DNA of 58,766 bases from Candidatus Fimimorpha faecalis (GTDB taxonomy: Bacteria > Bacillota > Clostridia > Lachnospirales > Lachnospiraceae). Positions 1 through 7,770 of this stretch are shown one piece after another. The DNA lies in contig DVHN01000052.1 in the NCBI GenBank assembly GCA_018712075.1, positions 1 to 58,766 on the forward strand, given 5' to 3'. Positions within the stretch are counted from its first letter, which is position 1, and each line of letters opens with the position of its first letter. The notes beneath the pieces were generated by a model. It was not told the origin of the DNA. It saw only the letters and a list, made by a program, of their open reading frames with translations, and did not search any database. The position numbers and the translations under genes are program-made.

Positions 1-834
1 GGAAAAATAATTTTTATTGATGTGGATGGGACTTTAGTGGATTATGAAAACCACTTACCAGAATCGGCTGTGAAAGCAATTCGTACGGCTAGAGAAAATG
101 GACATAAGGTATATATTTGTACAGGCAGAAGTAAGGCAGAAGTATATCCTCCATTGTGGGAAATTGGACTGGATGGTATGATCGGTGGAAATGGAAGTTA
201 TGTGGAAGATAATGGGGTGGTAGTGATGCATCAATTGATTACACTGGAACAGTGTAAACATATTGTGGACTGGCTTCATGAGAGAAAACTGGAGTTTTAT
301 TTGGAAAGTAATAATGGATTATTTGCGAGTGAACACTTTGAAGAAGAAGGAGAACCAGTCATTCAGGAATACAGCAAAAGAAAAGGAAAAGCAAATGCAG
401 ACAAAATAACAGTGAGAGAAGTATTTCCTGATATGATTTTTGGAGGAGAGTTATATCGAGATGATGTAAATAAAGTAAGCTTTATTTTAAGAAGCTATCA
501 GGACCACTTGGATTCGATTCAAGAATTTCCTGATTTACAACCTGGAACTTGGGGTGGAAAAGGGGAAATTGCATTGTTTGGAGATTTGGGTGTAAAAGAT
601 ATTACAAAAGCACATGCAATTGATCAGCTTCTTAATTATCTTGGTGCAAAACGTGAAGATACAATTGCCTTTGGAGATGCAAAGGTGGATATACCAATGT
701 TAGAATATTGCCATATTGGTGTTGCTATGGGAAATGGTGGAAATGAAATCAAGGCCATGGCAGATTATATAACAGATGATGTAGATCAAGATGGGTTATA
801 TCATGCCTTTGTGCATTTTGGATTGATAAAGTAA
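1..834 (+). CDS. Cof-type HAD-superfamily phosphatase, 5' end cut by window
   Basis: Haloacid-dehalogenase hydrolase of the Cof/YbiV kind, which dephosphorylates small sugar phosphates or cofactors in the cytoplasm. The frame is open from base 1: the codons before the first GTG read GKIIFID, so the catalytic DVDGT nucleophile motif straddles positions 19-33 and the true start lies upstream of the window. Motif II is the Thr of CTGRS, and the C-terminal FGDAKVDIPML block is the metal-binding motif IV. The region between them, about residues 80-200, is the C2-type cap. A long terminator hairpin follows the stop. The substrate cannot be told from sequence. Confidence 0.9.
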   Translation, partial: GKIIFIDVDGTLVDYENHLPESAVKAIRTARENGHKVYICTGRSKAEVYPPLWEIGLDGMIGGNGSYVEDNGVVVMHQLITLEQCKHIVDWLHERKLEFYLESNNGLFASEHFEEEGEPVIQEYSKRKGKANADKITVREVFPDMIFGGELYRDDVNKVSFILRSYQDHLDSIQEFPDLQPGTWGGKGEIALFGDLGVKDITKAHAIDQLLNYLGAKREDTIAFGDAKVDIPMLEYCHIGVAMGNGGNEIKAMADYITDDVDQDGLYHAFVHFGLIK

Positions 835-838
835 TTAT

Positions 839-920
839 TAAGAGGAAATGGTTTCATTTGTAGCGTCATGTTTTCTGAAAGCGATTTCAAATGAATCAAT
901 TTCCTCTTATTTCTTGTTTT
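839..920 (+). terminator. Rho-independent terminator of the HAD gene
   Basis: Long imperfect hairpin just after the stop codon. The outer arms TAAGAGGAAAT and ATTTCCTCTTA are perfect complements, the inner arms CATTTG and CAAATG continue the stem, and a T-rich run (TTTCTTGTTTT) follows. Confidence 0.75.
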
Positions 921-942
921 GGGAATCTGTTAGTGATATAAT
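914..942 (+). promoter_or_regulatory. SigA-type promoter for the first MATE gene
   Basis: A TTGTTT -35 box, 17-bp spacer and perfect TATAAT -10 box lie about 43 bp before the ATG of the MATE gene and partly overlap the T-run of the preceding terminator. Confidence 0.65.
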
Positions 943-984
943 AAAAAATAAGAGAACTTATACATAAAGAGGGAAGGTAAAAAC

Positions 985-2349
985 ATGGAAGAAGGGGAAC
1001 TGCAATACAGACAAATGACAACAAAACCAATTCCAAATTTAATTATGTCGCTATCAATTCCAACGATTGCCAGTATGCTGATTACAAATATTTATAATTT
1101 GGTCGATGCCTATTTTGTTGGAAAGCTGGGAACGAGTGCCAGTGCAGCGATTGGAATTGTGTTAGGGGTTCAGGCAATTTTTCAAGCAATTGGATTTATG
1201 TTTGGACATGGGGCAGGAAGTATTATTAGCCGAAAATTGGGAGAAAAAGATCATGAAGCAGCAAGACGTTTTGCGTCTACTAGCTTCTTTTTATCTTTAA
1301 TAGCCAGTACAGTTGCAGCAATTTTAGGGCTTTTGCTTTTAACACCACTTATGAGGTTGTTAGGAAGTACGGAGACGATCTTACCATTTGCAAAAAATTA
1401 TGGTTTTTATATTTTAATATCTGCGCCAGCTTTAACTGCGAGCTGTGTGCTAAATAATATTATGCGTTATGAAGGAAAAGCTTTTTGGGCCATGATTGGT
1501 CTGGTATCTGGAGGAGTCCTAAATATGATAGGAGATCCGATTTTAATGTTTGGACTTCATATGGGAATGGATGGGGCAGGACTTTCCACTGCGTTATCTC
1601 AATACATCAGCTTTTTTATTTTACTTTATATGTTTTTGAGCGGAAAAACAGAAAGTAAAATTGCTTTGCAATATATAAGTAAAAAACCAATAGAAGTAGT
1701 AAATATTTTAAAAACAGGTTTTCCAAGTCTAATCAGACAAACGTTGAATAGTGTATCTACAATGGCGCTCAACTGGGGAGCAAAGCCATATGGAGATGCA
1801 ACAATTGCAGCTATGACAATCGCAGGACGAGTTATGATGTTTATTGCATCTTGTATGATTGGGATTGGACAGGGTTACCAGCCAGTAGCTGCCTATAACT
1901 ATGGGGCAAAAAAATATTCCAGAATTCGAGAGGGATTTTTCTTTACTTGGAAATTTGGAGAAATCATACTTGGAATATTGGCGGTTATAGGTCTTATATT
2001 CCCAGGTGCGATTGTAGCAATCTTTCGAGATGATCCAGAAGTCATTCAAGTGGGCATTCCTGCCCTTCGGTTTCAATGTATCTCTCTTTTGGCACAGCCT
2101 TTTAATGTAGCAGCGAATATGATGTTTCAAAGCATTGGGAAAAGCAAAATTGCTTCGTTCTTGGCCAGCCTGCGAAGCGGATTGTACTATATTCCTCTCA
2201 TGCTTTTGTTACCAAATATAATCGGAATTTTGGGCGTTCAGAGTGCTCAAATGTGGGCAGATTTGTTGGCAATTATAACGACAATTCCATTTGTAATTTC
2301 TTTCTTCCGAACACTGCCGTCGGATCAAATTTTATCAAAAGAAAAATAA
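985..2349 (+). CDS. MATE-family multidrug/toxin exporter
   Basis: A 454-residue integral membrane protein of the multidrug and toxic compound extrusion family, which exchanges Na+ or H+ for drugs or metabolites. The start follows an AGGGAAGG ribosome site. The N-lobe begins with the family-typical PTIASMLITNIYNLVDAYFVG, in which the Asp of NLVD is the usual coupling residue. Twelve hydrophobic segments are expected, and the second lobe starts near residue 235 (TGFPSLIRQ) and carries QGYQPVAAYNYGA. It faces a second, divergent MATE gene across a short shared inverted repeat; the two are not close duplicates. The exported compound is unknown. Confidence 0.92.
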   Translation: MEEGELQYRQMTTKPIPNLIMSLSIPTIASMLITNIYNLVDAYFVGKLGTSASAAIGIVLGVQAIFQAIGFMFGHGAGSIISRKLGEKDHEAARRFASTSFFLSLIASTVAAILGLLLLTPLMRLLGSTETILPFAKNYGFYILISAPALTASCVLNNIMRYEGKAFWAMIGLVSGGVLNMIGDPILMFGLHMGMDGAGLSTALSQYISFFILLYMFLSGKTESKIALQYISKKPIEVVNILKTGFPSLIRQTLNSVSTMALNWGAKPYGDATIAAMTIAGRVMMFIASCMIGIGQGYQPVAAYNYGAKKYSRIREGFFFTWKFGEIILGILAVIGLIFPGAIVAIFRDDPEVIQVGIPALRFQCISLLAQPFNVAANMMFQSIGKSKIASFLASLRSGLYYIPLMLLLPNIIGILGVQSAQMWADLLAIITTIPFVISFFRTLPSDQILSKEK

Positions 2350-2381
2350 AGTATAGGGAAGAATTTTGTTATAGTAATGAA

Positions 2382-2409
2382 GTCGCAAGTGAGCTGTTTC
2401 ACTTGCGAC
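2382..2409. terminator. Inverted repeat between convergent MATE genes
   Basis: A perfect 11-bp stem (GTCGCAAGTGA / TCACTTGCGAC) with a 6-nt loop. It overlaps the stop codon of the minus-strand MATE gene. Neither side carries a good T-run, so it is a shared but weak terminator or an mRNA-end stabiliser. Confidence 0.5.
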
Positions 2410-3730
2410 TCATTGCGTTGCGATAAATAAAATAGGATGCAGCAGCGGTTAAAAATTCTGTAATCCAGAAGGCATGCCATACGCCAACCGCCCCGACGAA
2501 AGAACTGAGTAAAAAAGCAAATGGAAGAATAATTAACACATAACGACAAAATGAAATTATTAATGATGGCATTCCCATTCCTAAACCTTCCAGTGCTCCA
2601 GAGGAGGTAACGGAGATAGAAGAAATGATGAATCCAATACTAATGATACGTAATGCGAAAGCACCTGCTTGGATCGTCTCGCTGTTTGTGGTAAATAGAC
2701 TGATTAATTGTTCTGGAATGATAAGACATAAAAATGTACCAAATACCATGATAACAACGGTTAAAAGCAGCGAGGTGGTATAAATTTGTTTGACACGTTT
2801 ATATTCTTTTGCTCCATAGTTGTAACCAATCAAAGGACGCATCCCTTGAATAATACCATTGGCTGGTAAGTAAAGGAAGGTTTGCAGCTTATAATAAACA
2901 CCTAAAACTACAACATAAATTTGAGAATAACCAGTTAAAATGGCATTTAAGGAAGAGACAAGCAGGGAAGGCAATGCTAAGTTCAAAGCAGCTGGAATGC
3001 CAATGGAATATAGTTTTTTTCCCATTCCCTTTTGGTAAGTAAAAAAACGACGTCGGATCTTTACAGGGATTGGTCTTATTATATAAATGAAGATGTAAAT
3101 AATAACTGTAACAATTTGACCAATGCCAGTCGCAAGCGCAGCTCCTTCAATTCCCATTTGAGGAGCTGGACCTAATCCAAAGATTAGAATAGGGTCCAAT
3201 ATAATATTGACAATACATCCGCTCAACATACTTACCATGGAAACGGCCATTCTTCCAACGGATTGAAAAATTTTCTCAAATGAGATTCCTAATGCAATAA
3301 TAATGGAGAAGGAAAAGGCAATATTTGAATATTTTATGCCTAGATCGATGACCTCAGTATCGGAAGTAAACAGGCCAAGAAATCCTGGCATGATCGCAAT
3401 GCAAAGAATGGTTAATAAAATTCCATGGATTACATTAAATAGAATTCCCTGTGTTGCTGCGGCGTCTGCATTTGAATTATCTTGTGCTCCAAGGTAAAAT
3501 GCGATTGTTGCATTAATACCAATTGCAAATCCTATAATAACTGCATTTACTAAATTTTGAATTGGAAAAACGAACGATAATGCCGTCATTGCATTTTCAC
3601 TAATTTGAGCAACAAAAAAACTATCTACAATATTATAGAGAGAGTTAACTAGCATGGAAATAACCATAGGAAGCGACATGGTTAATACTAATTGTAATAT
3701 AGGCTTCTTTTTCATAAATGTCTGATCCAT
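2399..3730 (-). CDS. MATE-family exporter with regulated leader
   Basis: A 443-residue MATE exporter (the upstream in-frame ATG at 3766 is rejected). The chosen ATG at 3730 is preceded by AAAGGAA and begins MDQTFMKKKPILQLVL. The NSLYNIVDSFFVAQ block holds the family Asp of the N-lobe, and GYNYGAKEY marks the second lobe. Unlike its plus-strand neighbour it has a roughly 210-nt 5' leader with a strong promoter and an internal terminator hairpin, so its expression is probably controlled after initiation. It is likely a toxin or metabolite exporter; the ligand sensed by the leader would be the best clue to the substrate. Confidence 0.92.
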   Translation of the reverse strand: MDQTFMKKKPILQLVLTMSLPMVISMLVNSLYNIVDSFFVAQISENAMTALSFVFPIQNLVNAVIIGFAIGINATIAFYLGAQDNSNADAAATQGILFNVIHGILLTILCIAIMPGFLGLFTSDTEVIDLGIKYSNIAFSFSIIIALGISFEKIFQSVGRMAVSMVSMLSGCIVNIILDPILIFGLGPAPQMGIEGAALATGIGQIVTVIIYIFIYIIRPIPVKIRRRFFTYQKGMGKKLYSIGIPAALNLALPSLLVSSLNAILTGYSQIYVVVLGVYYKLQTFLYLPANGIIQGMRPLIGYNYGAKEYKRVKQIYTTSLLLTVVIMVFGTFLCLIIPEQLISLFTTNSETIQAGAFALRIISIGFIISSISVTSSGALEGLGMGMPSLIISFCRYVLIILPFAFLLSSFVGAVGVWHAFWITEFLTAAASYFIYRNAMSRK

Positions 3731-3945
3731 AATTTCAATATTCCTTTCTATTTTATATTGTGGCAATGTCCGTTAAATGGAAGCGTTTTGCATAAATTTA
3801 TACTATGATGTGGAAGCTAAAAAGTAGTTTCCCTTTATGATGCCATATAAAAAGCCACACAATTATCTGTTTCCATTGATAATTGTGTGGCGAAAAGTAG
3901 AATAATTCTAAAAAAATCCACATCCATAAAGGTTTTGTACTTCAT
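3731..3945 (-). promoter_or_regulatory. Structured 5' leader (candidate riboswitch/attenuator) of the minus-strand MATE gene
   Basis: The transcript expected from the promoter at 3949-3977 contains a perfect 14-bp hairpin (GCCACACAATTATC / its complement, 10-nt loop, 3854-3891) followed on the minus strand by TTTTTATAT, which makes it a terminator-like element inside the leader. An 8-nt segment near the RNA 5' end (GATGTGGA, 3917-3924) is exactly complementary to one downstream of the hairpin (TCCACATC, 3807-3814), so the leader can close as one domain. This geometry suggests transcription attenuation. No known riboswitch consensus was recognised. Confidence 0.55.
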
Positions 3946-3948
3946 ACT

Positions 3949-3977
3949 ATATTATTATGAAGAACCAAATTTGTCAA
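3949..3977 (-). promoter_or_regulatory. SigA promoter of the minus-strand MATE leader
   Basis: On the minus strand there is a perfect TTGACA (3972-3977), 17-bp spacer, and TAATAT (3949-3954). It lies more than 200 bp upstream of the MATE start, which is what defines the long leader. Confidence 0.75.
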
Positions 3978-4046
3978 GTCATAAGAAATGATTATAATGA
4001 ATAATTCGTAATAGAAATTAATTCTCAATTTCCATGTTAAAGTTTC

Positions 4047-4075
4047 TTGCCTTTTGGAAGAAAAGATGTTATATT
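4047..4075 (+). promoter_or_regulatory. SigA-type promoter of ldh
   Basis: TTGCCT, 17-bp spacer, TATATT, about 60 bp before the ldh start. Confidence 0.6.
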
Positions 4076-4135
4076 AATAATAGTAATAATTTCTAATATG
4101 GATAAAATCCAAAAGAAAATCAGGAGGAAAAAAAT

Positions 4136-5077
4136 ATGAACATTCAAAAAGCAGCAATTATCGGATGTGGTTTTGTAGGTGCTTCTTCTGCATTTAGTTT
4201 AATGCAAAGAGGATTGTTTTCTGAATTAGTCTTGTTAGATGCAAATCAAAAGAAGGCAGAAGGGGAGGCAATGGATCTGAGCCATGGCCGTCCATTCGCT
4301 CATCCAATGAAGATTTATGCAGGTACTTATGATGACATTAGTGACTGTGCATTAATTATTATTACGGCAGGTGCGAACCAGAAACCTGGAGAAACTCGAT
4401 TGGATTTAGTACATAAAAACGTGGCGATTTTTAAATCCATTATTCCAGAAATTACAAAAAGAAACTTTGAAGGAATTTTAATGATTGTAGCTAATCCAGT
4501 GGATATTCTAACTTATGCAGCTCTGAAGATTTCTGGTTATCCAAAAGAAAGAGTATTTGGAAGTGGTACCGTATTAGATACTGCTCGATTCCGTTATTTG
4601 TTAAGTGAGCATCTGAATGTAGCTAGCCGCAGTGTCCATGCATATATTATTGGAGAACATGGAGATAGCGAGTTAGCAGTATGGAGTGGAGCAAATGTTT
4701 CTGGAATTCATATTAATGATTTCTGTGAATTGAGAGGTCATTTTAGTCACGACGAAGCGATGGAGCGAATTTATAAAACAGTTCGAGACAGTGCCTATGA
4801 AATTATTGAACGGAAAGGAGCAACGTATTATGGAGTTGCCATGGCGGTGGCCAGAATTGCAGAGAGTATTGTACGTGATGAGCGTTCGGTACTTTCGGTT
4901 ACTAGTTTGATGGAAGGAGAATATGGGTTAAATGACTTGTGCATCAGTGTGCCAACGATCGTTTCTCAAAAAGGTGCTGAACAAGTATTGGAAATTCCTT
5001 TAAGTGAAAAGGAACAGGCAGAATTGAAAAAATCCGCAGAAGAATTGCATAAAGTATTGGAAAGCTTAGATTTATAA
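4136..5077 (+). CDS. ldh: L-lactate dehydrogenase
   Basis: Reduces pyruvate to L-lactate with NADH, recycling NAD+ in fermentation. The 313-residue length is normal for the family. Visible features are the Rossmann glycine motif IGCGFVGAS near the N-terminus, the ITAGANQKPGETRLDL loop with substrate- and catalysis-related Arg residues, VANPVDILTY, GSGTVLDTARFR (substrate Arg), and the catalytic-His signature IGEHGDSE near residue 178. The LDH loop (NQKPGETR) distinguishes it from malate dehydrogenase only moderately. A strong AGGAGG site precedes the ATG. It is transcribed alone, between its own promoter and a bidirectional terminator. Confidence 0.93.
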   Translation: MNIQKAAIIGCGFVGASSAFSLMQRGLFSELVLLDANQKKAEGEAMDLSHGRPFAHPMKIYAGTYDDISDCALIIITAGANQKPGETRLDLVHKNVAIFKSIIPEITKRNFEGILMIVANPVDILTYAALKISGYPKERVFGSGTVLDTARFRYLLSEHLNVASRSVHAYIIGEHGDSELAVWSGANVSGIHINDFCELRGHFSHDEAMERIYKTVRDSAYEIIERKGATYYGVAMAVARIAESIVRDERSVLSVTSLMEGEYGLNDLCISVPTIVSQKGAEQVLEIPLSEKEQAELKKSAEELHKVLESLDL

Positions 5078-5093
5078 CAATTGTGTAAAAAAT

Positions 5094-5149
5094 AAGAACC
5101 TGCGATTGAACTCGTTCGGATGGTGAGAGTTCAAAAGCGGGTTCTTTTT
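5094..5149. terminator. Bidirectional terminator between ldh and trpF
   Basis: An imperfect stem with outer arms AAGAACC / GGTTCTT and inner arms GAACTC / GAGTTC. It is followed by TTTTT on the plus strand and by ATTTTTT on the minus strand, so it can end both convergent genes. Confidence 0.8.
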
Positions 5150-5170
5150 CTATAGATTTTCCCAATTTGT

Positions 5171-5794
5171 TTATGATTCACGGTTTATGGAACTGCTGCG
5201 TACATTTGATACAAATGCATGAATCTTAATTGGATCTTTTCCTGGTCTATCGGAATATTCCACTCCTGAGGATACATCCACACCATCGGGGTTCAGATAG
5301 GTAATTGCCATTTTTACATTATCTGGAGTCAGACCACCAGCGAGTAAAAGCAGTTTTTCATCCCGTGGAATTTGTTTTACCAGACTCCAATCAAATGTTT
5401 TTCCACTGCCAGGTTCTTGTGCATCAAATACATAGCCAGCAATACCAGAGCAGCTATGATAAAACTCGTATTGATCCATGTCTTTGATGTTAAATGCTTT
5501 CAAAACAGGGATATTGATCCGATGAAAAAGTCCTTCTGGCAGATTGCCATGAATCTGTAAATAATCAAATCCAGCCGCTTCTATTTGTTGTACTTGTTTG
5601 ATTGTAGGAGATACAACAACTGCAACAGTTTGGATTTCAGGATGTAAAGCTTGTTGTATTGCTTTGGCCTGTTCTAATGAAATATTTCGTTTACTCTTTG
5701 GATAAAAGAGTACCATACCTGCAAAATCTACATGATTCGTATTTAAATATTCTGCTTCTTTTGGGGTTGTTAAGCCACATATTTTAATCTTCAT
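5171..5794 (-). CDS. trpF: Phosphoribosylanthranilate isomerase
   Basis: Catalyses the Amadori rearrangement of N-(5-phosphoribosyl)anthranilate in tryptophan synthesis. It is a 207-residue TIM barrel starting at MKIKICGLT, whose Cys is the usual general base; AAAGGA precedes this ATG, and the upstream in-frame ATG at 5848 is rejected. LLAGGLTPDN and GVDVSSGVE supply the phosphate-binding loops and catalytic Asp. The gene stands alone with its own promoter; no other trp gene is in the window, which is unusual since trpF normally sits in trpEDCFBA. The catalytic motifs are intact, so it is probably functional. Confidence 0.92.
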   Translation of the reverse strand: MKIKICGLTTPKEAEYLNTNHVDFAGMVLFYPKSKRNISLEQAKAIQQALHPEIQTVAVVVSPTIKQVQQIEAAGFDYLQIHGNLPEGLFHRINIPVLKAFNIKDMDQYEFYHSCSGIAGYVFDAQEPGSGKTFDWSLVKQIPRDEKLLLLAGGLTPDNVKMAITYLNPDGVDVSSGVEYSDRPGKDPIKIHAFVSNVRSSSINRES

Positions 5795-5838
5795 AATTTG
5801 TAATCCTTTTAATATTAAAGTTGTATCAGATAAAATTA

Positions 5839-5867
5839 AGTATAGCATTAATATAAAGTGAGCTCAA
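5839..5867 (-). promoter_or_regulatory. SigA promoter of trpF
   Basis: On the minus strand: TTGAGC, 17-bp spacer, TATACT, about 45 bp before the trpF start. Confidence 0.6.
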
Positions 5868-5880
5868 TGCTGTAATAATA

Positions 5881-5942
5881 AAAATTTTACACCATCGTAC
5901 TTAATTTATAAATAAATTATAAGTAGGATGGTGTAAAATTTT
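5881..5942. terminator. Terminator of the nitrogenase-like operon
   Basis: Very long stem: AAAATTTTACACCATC pairs with GATGGTGTAAAATTTT, extended after one mismatch by TAC/GTA and further A-T pairs around an AT-only loop. It lies directly 3' of the flavodoxin gene on the minus strand; flanking A/T runs let it work in either direction. Confidence 0.75.
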
Positions 5943-5959
5943 ATATCAAACTTATATTT

Positions 5960-6514
5960 TTAAGATATTGATTTGAATGGAAGGCCTTTTTCTTGAAATT
6001 GTCTATAAATTTCAATTCGTTCTCTAAAGCGTTCTGCACCTAGTTCACATTCTGCTTTGGTTGGATGGGATGCCATAATGGACCATCGAATTTCGTTCTC
6101 TGGAGATGCACTGTGAGTTCCCTGTGTTCCGTTTTTACGGAACATCTCGATGATTTGTTCAGAGAGTGCTCCATTACATACATAACTTCCAATTATTGTA
6201 TTATTCTTCTTTACAATATCGATTCCTGCATTCACTGACTGGTTTGCATGGGCAGAATCTGCGTAAAATCCTAATGTACAAAATATGCCAACAGCTTTGC
6301 CCGAGACTTTTTTCATAAATTCTTGCATTTTCTTCTCAGGGCCACCTTTATCTACCCAATAACCAAGCAAAATAATATCTCCATCTAGCTCAGGTTCTTC
6401 ATCCTTTAAATTATGTAGTGTCCATGTATCTGCTTCTGTAATTCCAGCAGAAATGGCTTCTGCTAATCGTTTTGTTTTTCCAGAAAGACTGGAGTAAATG
6501 ATTTGAACTTTCAT
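5960..6514 (-). CDS. Flavodoxin-family protein, last gene of nitrogenase-like operon
   Basis: A 184-residue flavodoxin-fold protein predicted to bind FMN. The phosphate loop SSLSGKTKRLA fits the T/S-x-S/T-G-x-T motif at residues 8-13. The ATG at 6514 is chosen because AGGAGG stands 5 nt before it; the longer reading from 6541 overlaps the preceding gene. It follows the NifK-like gene by 23 bp and is closed by a strong terminator, so it is the last cistron. In context it may hand low-potential electrons to the NifH-like reductase or act on the imported compound. Relatives include multimeric flavodoxin WrbA-type and flavodoxin_5 proteins; the exact subfamily is uncertain. Confidence 0.8.
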   Translation of the reverse strand: MKVQIIYSSLSGKTKRLAEAISAGITEADTWTLHNLKDEEPELDGDIILLGYWVDKGGPEKKMQEFMKKVSGKAVGIFCTLGFYADSAHANQSVNAGIDIVKKNNTIIGSYVCNGALSEQIIEMFRKNGTQGTHSASPENEIRWSIMASHPTKAECELGAERFRERIEIYRQFQEKGLPFKSIS

Positions 6515-6537
6515 AAAATCCTCCTCTTTTTGAGTAA

Positions 6538-7770
6538 TCATTTTAAATTTTGTAAATACTGTTCAACAAACTCTAAAATATAATCAGCGCCACGCTCTCC
6601 CATCAAAGGCAGATGTCTGGCAAATACAGCGCCACGAATAACAGGAGGAGAAATTCTTACCTTTGTATTATTTGAGTTACAAAGTTCCAACATAATATCG
6701 TCTGCCAATATAAGTTGTTTTTGTAATGTTTTTATAAGATCAATTTTTTCCTTTTCGGTAGATGGAGAAAAAATTCTCTCCTCTGTATTTTCGATACTTC
6801 TAAGTGTATGGATGCAAAGCTTATGGTCAATCTGGAATCCAATCTCCTCTAAAAATGTGCCGATTCCTTGTATAACATCGTATTCTCCGATTAAAGAAGC
6901 TTTCATTTTGTCTCTATGCAGCATTCTGGCATACATTCGATATTGCATTGCATTATTGTTTTTTTCACGCAGTTCATCTGCAAGAACTGTGTCAACATTT
7001 TTTCCAATGATAGTTCCAATCTTTTCTAACCATTCCAGTGTTGCCCGATATCCATAAGGTGCGTGATAAATCCATGGAGTCTGAAAACGTTTTTCCAATA
7101 CTTTTGCTGCTTGTACTGCTGTTCCTTGCATGACAAGATTGATTTGAGCAGAGCCTGCCTGCTCTAATGCTTGTACCGAAGTATCAGAACAAAAAGCTGC
7201 CTGTAAATCCATATCAAACGCTCTTTTTAACAAGCGTTTTAATTCTTCTATATCAGAACGCACACGATAGGACCAAAGAGAGGCTCCTAATAAATTAAAG
7301 GTGTTTTCCTTTTTACTGGAAGGATTTACTGGAAGTTCTTTTGCAAGAAGCGTATAGGTTTCCATGCAGCCTATTGTATAATCTCCTCGAAAACCGCCCT
7401 GATCAAATGCGACCAATTTCGCCTGTACTTCATTCTGCATATAAGTGCAGATTCCTTTGATATCGACACCAATAACTGCTGCTACAGAAGAGGCAACAAC
7501 AAAAATAACTTTTGGATGAAAATTTTTATCGATCTCTATGATTGCCCGCTCTAGCCGCTTTGTATCTCCCATAACAACATCTGACTCATCCATATGAGTT
7601 GTAAATAATCGATTTTGTTGTTGGATATCTAAATCTCCAAAAAGACTCATACTAAAATGAGTAGTTCCAGCAGGACCATATTCTAAAACAACGCTTTCTT
7701 CAATGGAGAGGAGGTTCCAAAGAATACCCATTCGGTCAGACGGAGTAGGCAAATAACGTGTTAAACTCAT
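6538..7770 (-). CDS. Nitrogenase component-1-like subunit, NifK/BchB-type partner without Cys ligands
   Basis: A 410-residue protein of the nitrogenase component 1 / protochlorophyllide reductase superfamily. The N-terminal region aligns in layout with the other subunit (7767-9068), but the cluster-ligand positions are changed: GPAGTTHF (residues 32-39) stands where GPxGC is usual, and VVASSVAAVIGVD (91-103) where the TC-x-IGDD motif is expected. It therefore looks like the ligand-poor half of a heterodimer or heterotetramer. It overlaps the NifD-like gene by 4 bp (ATGA), showing translational coupling. It is shorter than NifK. It is not a nitrogen-fixation subunit by any visible criterion; the substrate is unknown. 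Confidence 0.8.
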   Translation of the reverse strand: MSLTRYLPTPSDRMGILWNLLSIEESVVLEYGPAGTTHFSMSLFGDLDIQQQNRLFTTHMDESDVVMGDTKRLERAIIEIDKNFHPKVIFVVASSVAAVIGVDIKGICTYMQNEVQAKLVAFDQGGFRGDYTIGCMETYTLLAKELPVNPSSKKENTFNLLGASLWSYRVRSDIEELKRLLKRAFDMDLQAAFCSDTSVQALEQAGSAQINLVMQGTAVQAAKVLEKRFQTPWIYHAPYGYRATLEWLEKIGTIIGKNVDTVLADELREKNNNAMQYRMYARMLHRDKMKASLIGEYDVIQGIGTFLEEIGFQIDHKLCIHTLRSIENTEERIFSPSTEKEKIDLIKTLQKQLILADDIMLELCNSNNTKVRISPPVIRGAVFARHLPLMGERGADYILEFVEQYLQNLK

